DNA of 64,000 nucleotides from Armigeres subalbatus. Lineage: Eukaryota > Arthropoda > Insecta > Diptera > Culicidae. Below, in pieces: positions 1 to 12,300 of the stretch. Every line of letters starts with the position of its first letter. The stretch's first letter is position 1. Location of the stretch: NCBI RefSeq assembly GCF_024139115.2, contig NW_026942923.1, forward strand, positions 1 through 64,000, read 5' to 3'. A model generated the notes under the pieces. It did no database searches and was not told where the DNA came from. It saw only the letters and a program-made list of their open reading frames with translations. Position numbers and translations under genes: made by a program.

Positions 1-361
1 CCGGGCAAAACGACCTGCCGCGAGTGCATCCAGACCAGCAACTGTCGGTGGTGCACTCAGGCCAACTTCACCAAGCCGCGATGCCACGGTCACGACGTCG
101 GCTACTGCCCGGAGGAGTACACTGTGGACCCGAGCAACGAAGCGATCACGCTGATCGCCAGGGAACTCAGCAAACCAACCAAAGTGGGTGGAGCCGGCGG
201 TGGCTACGAAGCGGAGATGTCCGGTAGTTCGCACTGGTCATCGTCCTCATCGTCTCACTCCAGCTCGTCGTCATCCTCGTCCTCTTCCGGAAGCATGAGC
301 GCCAGTGGACAGAGCATTGTGCAAATCTACCCGCAGAGGGTGCAACTGAAGTTGCGATTGA
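1..361 (+). CDS. mys: Integrin beta exon: PSI domain and Ser-rich linker (start outside window)
   Basis: Frame 1 from base 1 is open and gives the cysteine-rich PSI (plexin-semaphorin-integrin) domain with the pattern TCRECI...CRWC, then a CPEEY segment. It is followed at about 210-310 by a Ser-rich stretch with two runs of six to ten serines, encoded by mixed tcg/tcc/tca codons. The hybrid-domain start [15 protein letters not shown] follows. The donor is placed after base 361 (a|gtgagt), leaving one base that joins the next exon to give Asn-Glu, the residues expected at this point in insect beta-PS. No acceptor is visible because the exon begins before the window. Confidence 0.9.
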
Positions 362-3300
362 GTGAGTTCATTGTCATACGGTTTCGACATCACTAAGGGA
401 AGATCCATTAATTACGTAACGCAAAAATGGACTTTTTGAAAACCCCCTCCCCCCTATGTCACACTTTTTGTATGAATCATTTGAAAATTTTGTATGGATT
501 GTCACACTTCACTCAACCCCCCCTCCCCCCTCTAAGCGTTACGTAATTTGTGGACGTTCCCTAATAGCAGCTAATCAAATGCTTATTTTCAGACGAAGTC
601 TACCGATTAGGCGTCAAGTACTCGCAAGCCGAGGACTACCCCGTCGATCTGTACTACCTCATGGATCTGTCCAAGTCCATGGAGGACGACAAGGAGAAGC
701 TGTCCTTGCTCGGAGCCCAGCTGGCCGAGGAGATGCAGAAGATTACGTCCAACTTCCGACTCGGGTTCGGTTCATTCGTCGACAAGGTCCTGATGCCGTA
801 CGTTTCAACCGTGCCGAAGAAGTAAGTACCGTTCGGAGGTGTGCCCTCTTTGTCGGAAATTAATCTACTTTCAGCACATCCGTCAATCATACTCCGTCGA
901 ATTGGCTGCCACGACGTGATCGTCACCGAGTTTTGTGTCCGTTCGAACACATGTGCTAATTATTTGTTAATCGATAAATTTCTATTGTTCTTCACCCCTG
1001 GCACGTGCGAACGCAATGGCAGATTGCAAAATCCATGCGACGGTTGCGAAGCCCCGTACGGTTACAAGAACCACATGTCGCTGAGCGTCGACACCAGTCG
1101 GTTTTCCGTAAGTTTTTTTTTCTCTCTATTCTGACCATTGGTGGCATTCCAAGCGATCGCTGTTTACCGTTAATGGATGGTAGTTTGGTCGTCCACATGT
1201 TACTTTTTCCTTCAAATTGTTTGTACGATATAGGAATTTAAGAATAAGGTCATTTGTGCATTCAGTAGAACATTGCAATAGTTGTAGATTGGCGGAGGTT
1301 TTCACGGTTTCTTTTTTCGGTCATATTTCGTTTTTTTTTCCTGGATATTATTTAATTGTTTCAAATGTTATAGAATATTCGATTATTTAAATCTTCAAAA
1401 TTGAAAAAGCGTTCAGTTATTGATTAAGTAATTTAATATGAAGTTCGATTAGTTTTTTCCACTCTATAGATATCGGAATGCTTTAAATGTTTAAAAAATG
1501 TGTTTGTGTTATCATTGTTGTGTACTATTCATGTTCATAATCACTATTTATTCAATGCATGTTATATACTTAAATGTAGTTGTTTGTTTGGTAAAAATCT
1601 CAGTTATTCTAAAACCGTTAATTGTTATTATGCGGTCTGAAAGTATTTTATTTAAGATTGTGCTGACGATGTGTTGAAATATTTTACAACATCTACGGTT
1701 ATTAAAGGAATTGTTTGTAAATAAGTGTCATAAATTATGATTAAAATCAGAATTACATATTTTCTACTATCAAGGGACGATCATTTTTAAAGTTCGACAA
1801 TCATTTCTAGACGATGATTATTTCCGATGGACGATCGTTGGCAGAAGTCAATTGAACTGGAGAGGCGATTAGCCCTAGGACATTATTCCGCCCTAGGGAT
1901 GATTATTCCGAAATACGATTGACTTCAAGAATAGGTTGTTGTTAGAATAGGATTGTTCGATCATCTGGCACTTCGGTTGTGATCTCTTCTTTGGTTCACT
2001 CTTAACAATCGCAAACTTTTCGTCAATCGTTTGACGAGGGCTTCCGAGTGAGGAGAGATTGGCGCTTCCACTGCACTATGCACAACACGTGCCCGTCGAC
2101 TGCAGATGGACCGACGGGGCTTCTCGGGGTGTTGATGTGGCTTGTTGACCGATGCACTAACCCGGCCAAGACCGGTGGATTTCCCTCAGTAGCTTGCCGG
2201 CACCGCCTGGTGGTTCGTAACGGGCTTTGGCTCCATTTGGAAACAGTGAGACTCTCCATGAAGGACTTTTGGCTGATACGCGCTGATACGTTCCTTCTTC
2301 ACGTATCTGTCGATCTTTATCCAGAGAAAACTACAGGACCATCTCAAATTTCCTCGCGAGGCATGCCGTATGTACGAGCTTCTTCTCAAGATGGACGGAC
2401 CCTTTGCGGGACCTCGGACGTAAAGACAAAGATTGTTGGAGCTTCTCCTAGTTGCTTGACAAGTACATCGAAGCATTCATTCCATTGTCTCGACGCATGC
2501 TTTAACCCGTGAAGCGATAGTTTTAAACGGCACACAAGATTTACCTTCGGACTGGAACCCCCCACAGGTTATGGGCCCAGTGGAGGTTACGCGGAAATAG
2601 CGTTTTCGATTCGGCAAGAGCGCGAGAACGTTTTTAGTTTTCGGCAAAGTTTTTCTGCTGCATGTGTGGCGTGAGGGATGGCGGCGATCAACATGGAAGT
2701 TCAGAATGGAGATTAATTTGATCCGCGAGGAATTATGGTACTTCGTTGAAACGCCGGAGTCCAAAAACGTGGCACAGTGGGACGACAAAAAGACCCACGC
2801 TACCATGGGGCTGTGCATCGACGAAACTCAATAAAGTCTCGTGAAGACGGCTGCTGCTGCCAAAGATTTTTAGTTGAGGTCGTGCCCTGAAAAGGTCACC
2901 GTACCATCGACAGTTTTCGTCCTGAAGAAACTTTGCAACCTAAACCTGCTTGAAGGAGGCGACCTGGAAAGCCATTTGCTTGGCGAGGTGATCCGGATTC
3001 ATACAGGGGACCCGTGACCGCGTGGACAGTCGACAGGTTGGCAAGTTAAAACACCTGGACGAGTACGAGCGGCGTAAGGATCGTTCCGGTAACTGATTGC
3101 CACTACTGTGTCGAAGAAGACGTGCTTTTTCTGCAAACGTCGCACTTTGCGATCGATGCCGTTTCAGTTGGCGGAGTCGACGAAGAAGACCACAAACGCA
3201 ACCTTCGAGCAGTGCTTCGTCGCATCCAGGAAATCGGATTTACCAGCAAAGCCGAAAAGTGCTCGCTCGGCCAGCGACAGATAACATACGTTGGACACCT

Positions 3301-6300
3301 TATCGATTAGCATGGTTCCAGCCAATGGCGAAGATGGCTTAAGGCTACCTTACACCTCAATCCCGGCCCCATTTAAAATACGCGGGGACCAAATTCCGGC
3401 GAAAATTTTCCCGAGGTGTAAGGCAGCCTTTATGCCTGCAATACGCCAGTGCCGAAAAAAAATCGGAAGTTCGCTCGTTCTTGGGGGCGATCAATTATTA
3501 CGGGAAATTCGTCCCGAGTATGCGCAAGCTTCGATATCCGATCGATGAGCTGCTCAAAGCCGACAATAAGTTCGCCTGGATAGCGAAGTGTGAGAAATCA
3601 TTCACTACCTTCAAGCTAATTCTCCAGTCCGACTTGTTGCTGACCCACTACAATCCACAGCTCCCGATAGTAGTAGCAGCGGATGCATCTTCAGTGGGCT
3701 TTGGTGTGACCAACAGCCACAAATTTCCAGATGGGTCGCTGAAAGAAGTATTGGAAGGAGCAACGATCGAGATGCTCTTACCAACAGAGCTGTGCTGTCA
3801 TGTTGGCGTTTTCTGCATCTGTCAGCACCGCCTATCAAGTTTTCAGCAAATAGGCGCGGTTTGTGCGCTTGTTAAAGTTTCCTGTTTTTTCATTATTGAA
3901 AGCGCTGCTCGCGTGTTTCAAATTTAGTTTACTTTAATAAAGTGTTCTTGTTTAGTTGCTGTAATTCCTCGCATACTAGTTTCCATTACCAAAAAGAAAA
4001 TCCCAAAAGGTTATGGTCCCAGCGGTATTGAGGAATTTGCAGTAGCCCAGTGTAGATAGTGAAGCTCGAGGACATTTTTTTTCGTTCGGTTTCGTCGCAT
4101 GCGTGTGTTGAGCAAAATGGCGGATGTGAAAGTATCATTCGAAAAATTAAATGACAATAATTTCGCGGTGTGGAAATTCAAAATGGAGCTTTTCCTGGTA
4201 AAAGAAGATTTGTCCTCTGTTGTCGTGAATGCCATGCCTAGTGAACCGACAGCCGACTGGATCCTGAAGGATGGAAAAGCTCGTGCCATGATTGGTTTGG
4301 CTGTTGAAGACACGCAACTGGTTCACATAATCAGGAAAACGACTGCAAAAGAGATGTGGGACTCATTGAAGGAAATTCATGAGGCGTTATCCCTGTCACC
4401 CACTTTGCATGTACTGCGGAATTTGTGTTCATTGCGGTTATCAGAAGAGGGCAATTTGTTAGAACATCTGAATGATATGACAACATTGCACAATCAGTTA
4501 GAGGTAATGGGAGAGGGACTGAAAGACAGAGTGTTCATGGCTTGGATCCTCTCGAGTCTTCCGATGTCGTACTCTCATTAACGTGATTGAAAACCGCCCG
4601 GAGGCGGAAGTAACAGTGGAGTTTGTAAAAAGCAAACTGCGCGAAGAGTGGCGTCGTCGTCAAGTGTGTGGGGGCGATATAGAGAGCAAGGAAAAGGCTC
4701 TGAAGACCATAAGTGGTAAAAAGACATTCGAAAAGAAGAAGAAGGAAGTAATTTGTCATTACTGCCACCAACCCGGACATTTCCGCCGTGATTGTTCAAA
4801 ATTGGCAAAGGATAAATCTGAGAAAGAGAAGAAAGAATCTGGGAAAGCAAATATAGCAGCAGAAGTGTCAAGTGGAATGATGGAAATGTGTCTGATTGCA
4901 TCTTTATGTAATGCCGGAATGTGGTATTTGGATTCCGGTGCAACGTCTCACATGACGAGTGAAGCAAAGATGTTGACCAACGTGAACCGAAGCAAAAGTG
5001 TGGAGATCTGTTTGGCTGACGGTACTCGCATCAAGTCCGGTGGGTCAGGTACCGGGAAGGTAGTATCTTAACTGGAAGTGGTAAACAGATGAACGTGACG
5101 CTCAACGATGTGTACCATGTGCCATCTCTCGCAGGAAATCTGTTATTCGTAGGAAAGATTTGTGATCTTGGGTACAGTGTAGTATTCGAGAAAACTGGCT
5201 GTCGAGTCCTACGCGACAAGGAAGCAGTACTTGTAGGCGAGAGAAGCGGAGGATTATATCGTTTGAAAAAGTTTCCGGAACGAGTTCTTTCAACCACTCA
5301 GAATCATCCAGAGCTGTATGAACATTTGTGGCATCGTAGGCTGGGTCATCGGGATCCGAATGCAACTGCAAAGATCGTGCGTCAAGAGTTGGGCTTCGGT
5401 CTGAAATTACAAAAGTGTACTGTTGAATGCGTTTGCGGAGTTTGCATGCAAGGTAAAATGAGCCGGATTTCGTTTCCGAGGCAGTCTCATAGCAAATCGT
5501 CTGCGGTGGGAGATCTGGTGCACTCGGACGTTGGAGGTCCAATGGAGGTTGCCTTGCCACACCCAGCGGTAATCGTTTCTACGTGACTATGGTCGACGAT
5601 TTCAGCGGTTACACAGTGGTATACCTGTTGAAAGCAAAGGCAGAGGTTGATGCAAAAGTGCGCGAATATTGCAGTATGATGAAGAACCAATTTGGACGGT
5701 ATCCTCGGATCATTCGCTCGGATGGAGGAGGAGAATATTCCAGCACGGCGTTCAAGCGTTTTCTGGCTGACAATGGTATTATTTTGCAACAAACTGCGCC
5801 GTATTCACCACAGCAAAACGGCAAAGCGGAACGGAAGAATCGTTATGAGGTCGAAATGGTTCGATGTTTACTTCTCGAGTCAGGATTGAACAAGAGGTAC
5901 TGGGGTGAGGCTCTATGTACGGGAAATTACCTCCAAAATCGTCTTCCGTCATCAGTTCTGGAGAAGACACCTTATGAGTTGTGGCATAGCAAGAAACCAT
6001 CGTATATGCATCTGCGTGTTTTTTGCTCGGATGCGTACGTTCATATCCCGAAAGAAAAACGCAAAAAATTGGATCCGAAAGCGGTGAAGTTAATCTTCGT
6101 TGGATATGCAGAGGGACGGAAAGCATACCGTTTCTTGAATCCTGAGAACGACATGATTTTGATAAGCCGTGATGCGAAATTTGTGGAAGTACGTGAAGAA
6201 GTGATCCATGAGCGCGGATTTCCAGAGAAGGAAGTGTCAATTTTTCCTGAAATGAAACGTGAAGATGTTATTCTACCGCTTAATGGGAAAAATATCGAAG

Positions 6301-9300
6301 AGATTGAAGCAGTTCCCGAGGAAATTGAAGATAGCGATGAAGAAGTTGAAGTCAGTGATGATGAAGAAAATCGTTTGGATATTTCTGACTATGCTAGTGT
6401 ATCCGAAGCAAGTTCATCTTTCCATGGTTTTCCGATGGATGAAATCGCAAGGCGATCATCAAGATCGACGAAAGGATTAGCACCTCGGCGTCTGATAGAG
6501 GAGATTTTTGTGGCAGACACTCTTCCACTATAGGAGGAGATGGAACCCCGAACGCTTCGTGATGCTTGAAGCTGTGGCAAGAGATGGCGGAAAGCCATGA
6601 AGGAGGAGCTACGTTCTCACGTGGACAACGGAACATGGGAGTTAGACCTCCCAGCTGGGCGTAAACCAGTTGGGTGCAAATGGATTTACAAGGTGAAAAG
6701 GAATGCTGCTGGCGACACTGTAAAGTACAAGGCTCGTCTAGTTGCCCAAGGTTTCTGTCAAAAGAATGGGCAGGACTATGACGAGGTGTTCGCTCCAGTA
6801 ATAAAACAGACGACATTACGAACACTCCTGGCTATTGCGACCAAACGGAATTTGATATTGAAGCACTTTGATGTGAAGACTGCATATCTGTACGGAAGGC
6901 TAGAGGAGGAGATCTACATGCGAAAACCGACTGTATTCGAGGTCAAAGGGAAGGAGAAGCAGGTATGTAGGCTGAAAAGAAGCATTTACGGGTTGAAACA
7001 GTCGACTCGTTGCTGGAACCATAAGCTGCATGCCGTTCTCCAAGAGCTGAAGTTCAAGCAGAGTCGAGCTGATCCATGCCTCTATACCAAGATTGTGAAT
7101 GGGAAACGTTTATATTTTCTGGTATATGTCGATGACATAATGATTGGATGCGAGAGCGAGGAGGAGATCGAAAAGGTCTACGTGGCCCTGAATAAAGATT
7201 TTGAGATTACCAATCTAGTAGACGCGAACTATTTCCTTGGAATGGAAATCTCGAAAGAAGATGGCAAATATGGAATTTGTCTGGAAAGCTATATTGGACG
7301 AGTTACGGAGCAGTTTAAATTATGTGACGCCAAGAATGCAAAGACCCCAATGGAGAATGGTTTTATCAAAACTCGAGAGAACAGTCCTCTACTAGAAACA
7401 AACACCAAATATCGGAGTCTAGTACACAGAAAGAAAAATCGTTAGTAAAATTAAAAAAACCGTTGGTAAAAATAAAAAGTTGCGTTGGTTCTTTTTCGTA
7501 GAGAGTTGTATATGTTCAGAACAAAAGTACGCCAGCTTTTGGAACAACCATGCTTCAAAAGTGGCATTGCGCTCTGAAATTAAAAGTTTTTGTACTGTCA
7601 AATCAAAAATGATACACTGTAAAAAATAAAAGTGAAATATTTTTGTTTCAAATGACGATGTCCTTATTATTATTGGGTTTTTATTAAAATTGAAATAATC
7701 AAGTCAAGAAAATATTAGGATATATTTTGAATTATTTTAATTGACGGATTGTAAATAAACAAATTACATAGCAATTGACTTATACAAAATCTCGACTCTA
7801 AATTTCCCGGATCTTTCCATTGCCGGCCTTTCCTTGTCTCCTTCCGATTGATGCTATGACGGTAAATCTCCCGATCTCGATGCATAATTTATGCCGAATC
7901 GCTGGTAGACATGAGACTTATGGGGACCATATCACTGAAACAGATCATATGAATAAACATTAGTATTTATTTATTTATACAGAAATATTCACCGGTGATA
8001 ATGTGAAAAATGAAAACATGGCGCAATTATTGCAGTTAACAAATAAGTACCTACTATTGAAAAACTTGTAGGATCCGGAGTATGACCAGTGATATGAGGC
8101 TTAAAGCAAAGGTCCATTCAGGAACCATTGGTCAATATATCTGCTGGGCAAGAAGAGAACTCAACTTCCTGCTGGTATCGCAGTCGGGGTTAAATGATTC
8201 CTTCCGCGATGAGCCATGAGAGGAACTGGATAAAAGAGAAAACAAATTATTAGTTACCGGTCGAGAAAACACTTTTGGAAGCCTTCGATTAAAAACTTAC
8301 TCTACATATTTTGGTAGCAGCCCGCGCCAATTTATGATTCGCTATAAACACTTAGTTTTGCGTGAAAACCTGGTGAAAACGGCAGATCTGCGTGATAACG
8401 GTTGATCATCGCTCATAACGACACCTCCACAAAATCTAGATAAAGTTAAATAATAATATTTATGAGCAATAAAATCAGAATTCTTTGTAATTGTTGCTCC
8501 CAGTTTTTAAGACCTACCTTTCGTTAAATGATTGAAAAACTCTAGCAATTTAGGAAAACATGAAAAACGCGGTTTTTCAAAACTTTTATTGATGTTTTGA
8601 TTTGTGATGGATGCTTGACTGAACCACACAATCACAAAAAGTTTTGTTTTTGATGGTCCAATGCACCGAATGAACACAATGACGTTTGAGTCGGGCGCTG
8701 TTTACTAAAAATGAACACTTGCATGAACTCGATGAATGGAAAAGTATTCATTCTAAGTAAATAGCGCACCGCTCAAACGTCAATGATGAACTCGGTGCAT
8801 TGGACCATAGGTTATGTTGACATTTTTAACATTTTAACACTGAAAGAAAATACTTTCAAATTCACACTCTGCACTGGAGAAAAAAACTTTTAAAATCATA
8901 AATTCACTTTGACAGTAAAAAATAAACTTTTAATTTTAAGAAAATAAAACAACTTTTAAATGTAAAGTTGAAAATATTTATTAAAACAATTTTCGTTTTT
9001 TGTGTGTAGGAGCATTGTTGTACATCGCTGTATGTGCTAGACCAGACATCGCTGCAAGTGTGTCTATTTTGGGAAGAAGTGTATGTTCACCGACAGAGGC
9101 TGATTGGGTAGCTGCTAAACGTGTGATTCGCTACCTGAAAGGAACGAAAAAGTGGAAGTTACAATACGGAGATCCTGAAGGTAAGCTGACTGGATACTCA
9201 GATGCGGACTGGGCGGGTGATTTGAAAACTCGGAAGTCTACCACCGGAGTTGTATACATGTATGCCAGAGGAGCAATTTCGTGGACAAGCCGTCTACAGG

Positions 9301-12300
9301 ATTTCGTAACTTTGTCGATGGAGTCGGAATATGTAGCACTAAGTGAGGCAAGCCAAGAAGCGGTTTGGTTATTGAACCTATTCGAAGATTTCGGAGAGCC
9401 GTCGTTCAAGCCAGTCACGCTGTGGGAAGATAACCAGAGTTGCATCAAATTTGTAAGTTCAGATCGGGCAACGAAGCGATCGAGACACATAGTTGTGTGA
9501 TGTGAAATTGTTGGAGTTGCTGTATTGCCCCACCGAAGACATGGTTGCAGACATACTCACCAAGGCGCTGGGACATATAAAACTGCGGAAGTTCGCCGGT
9601 ATGTTAGGATTGACCGTCGAGGATCGTTGAGGAGGAGTATTGGAAGGAGCAACGATCGAGATGCTCTTACCAACAGAGCTGTGCTGTCATGTTGGCGTTT
9701 TTGCATCTGGCAGCACCGCCTATCAAGTTTTCAGCAAATAGGCGCGGTTTGTGCGCTTGTTAAAGTTTCCTGTTTTTTCATTATTGAAAGCGTTGCTCGC
9801 GTGTTAGGACGCGTGTTTCAAATTTAGTTTACTTTAATAAAGTGTTCTTGTTTAATTGCTGTAATTCTTTTCCCATTACCTGTAATGCTGTATCCCAAAA
9901 AGAAGTGCATACATGCTTCCAGAGCGCTGACACCTGCAGAGCACCGGATCGCGAGTGACTCATCGATCATCTTCGCTGCGACCAAGTTCCATAAAATGCT
10001 GTTCGGTCGCCATTTCAATCTGCACACCGATCACGCTCCACTGCTTCGAATCTTCGGTTCAAAGAAAGGAATTCCAATTTACAAGGCGATATCGTCTACA
10101 TCAGTACTGACAAATTCGGGAACTCCGACATTCTGTCCTGGCTGATCAACCAGCACGTCAAGCCGGAGGAATACCCAGCGTCATCACGGAGAATGATGTA
10201 AGATCGATCGTTTTAGATGCAGTTGAAGCACTTCCTCTCCATTTCAGGGCGATTCAGCAAACCACCCGTTCCGACCCAGTACTTAGCAAGGTCTTCCGCT
10301 TTATTCAGCATGGCTGGTCGCAATCAAAGAAAGCCATCACAGACCAAAAGGTTCAACGGTTCTTCGACCTTTGCGACTTGTTATCAACGGTTCAAGAGTG
10401 CATCATTTTTGCTGAACGCCTTGTGATTCCAGCGGAGTTCCGGATGCGTTGCCTCCACCATCTTCATCGTGGCCATCCGGGGATCCAGCGTATGGAGCCG
10501 ATTGCGCGAAGCTATGTCAGGCATGCAACAGTTGCGCAGCTGCAGCCAAAAGTCCGCCCAAATCAACGCACCATGGGCAGCGTGTTCACATCGACTACGC
10601 TGGATCAATAGGATCAAATTGAAGTTCGGAAGTCAATCCACACTTCCGAAAATGTGTTGGTGGCAAACTCAAATTTTATTCTGACGTACCATCTGTATTC
10701 TGCGGAGTCTCTTTGCTCGTCTCGGCATGCCCGAGACGCTAGTCAGTGATCACGGTACGAAATTTACCAGTGTCGACCAGTGACCACCGTGCCATTTCAT
10801 CCGCAATCAAACGGGCAGTCAGAATTCTTCATGGACACTTTCAAGCGAGCAATTAGGAAAATCCGTGAGGGGAAAGGAGCCATCCAAGAGACACTGGACA
10901 CTTTCTTGATGACCTACCGAAGTTATATTTGGGAGCAGAATTCGGATCAGTCTGGACTTACTTCGTCCGGCAACCGTTCCGCAAGTGAACGACCAATCAG
11001 AATCAAGGTAATTTAAAAAAAGGTGATCACATTTTTTGCCTAGATGCACACCAACAATTCCTGGAGATCGGCACCTGCGGTAGTCTTGGAGCGAATTGGA
11101 AACGTAATGTTTTACGTGTGGGTGGAAGACAGGCGTATGCTTCGGTCGCACATCAACCAGCTACGTAACCGAACCAGCGCCGGCAGAGTGGCAACATCCG
11201 GGACGACCCCGTCCAGGACAAGCAATCATCAGTTGCCGCTGGACATCCTTTTGCAAGCCTGGATTCTGCACCAACCAAGCCAGCCTCAACCGTCATGTCC
11301 TTCTGCAATTCCAACACCATCCGCACCAGTGGCACAGATGCCATCATCGCTTGCTGCACCTTTCGATCAATCGATACCATTGCAAGCCACGTCAGTTCAA
11401 CCGAGCGAAGTCACCGGATTTCGTGAACCGTCCACGTCAACGTCCAGATTCCTATCGTAGAATCAAGCCCTGCACTGTTAAGTACAACTGAAACAGCTAT
11501 CCAGACAGCTATCGAAGACCGCCGATAAGGTTCGACCCGTTCCAGCTGTATTATAAGGGGAGATGTTGAGAACCACTGAACCACCAGCAACACTACCATC
11601 ACCAACACTGCTACCCGTTGATGCGCGATAGCAAGAACCACAACAGAAGCCATTATGTTTTGTTATGTATTCAGTCCGCGCGCTTCCCGCGAATGTTTGT
11701 TTATGTTTTAGTTCATCATCTATTAAAGTTGTTAATATGTTTTTCCGTATGTGCGCGTTTTATTTATGTGCAACAATGCACTCGAACACCCCTTTGGCGC
11801 GTACATAACAGTCAACTGGCCGAGATTCTGGGGTTAGGGCTGGGCTTACCATCGCGGAGGAGTGATGAAGTTGGGCGACGGTCCTCTCTAATGCGCGCAT
11901 CTCCTAGTACACATCTTGCGTTTATTTCTTTAATTATAATTAATATTAATATATATCTTTAATTATAATTTACAAACGACACATCGACCGTCAATTCCCC
12001 GATCCGGAAACTGGGCCCATAACCTGACGGATTTACAGGCCCTTAACCTGACGGAAAACATGATTGTATCTAAGTGACAATCGTTTAGCAGACGATTCTA
12101 GCTGAGTAACTTTCGTTACCGCCATCGGTAGTAATAGGTCTAGGGGGTGAGAATCGATCATTGTTCTCACCGACAGTCTGGAGGTCGGATAACAAAATCG
12201 TTCAAAAAAGTCTCTTATAATTCAGTTTTCTTGCCCTCAGATACATTCAATCTATTCTACAAGCATTCTAAGTAGTTGAAACATTGACCCACTACTAGTA

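Larger units (their letters stand above)
3749..9880 (+). mobile_element. Ty1/copia retrotransposon B, nested in gypsy A, itself interrupted
   Basis: Direct LTRs lie at 3749-3990 and 9638-9880. The order is LTR, PBS-like AGGTTATGGTCCCAG (4008-4022), gag with one CCHC knuckle, protease, GAG-pre-integrase, integrase, RT, RNase H, polypurine GAGGAG, LTR. This is the Ty1/copia order (integrase before RT). Frameshifts or stops near 4581, 5070, 5585 and 6533 show it is inactive. A 1.58-kb TA-flanked element (7425-9006) splits RT from RNase H. The copia itself splits the RNase H of gypsy A. Confidence 0.9.

Noticed and set aside
1770..1940. GACAATCAT-type motifs here and at 12440-12610 as terminal repeats of the whole nested block
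   Set aside because: The similarity is short and patchy with no common order or boundary, so it does not qualify as an LTR pair.
2048..2512. 154-codon open frame upstream of the copia remnant
   Set aside because: No recognisable domain, overlaps frames on minus, and lies at the edge of transposon sequence; kept only as unassigned DNA.
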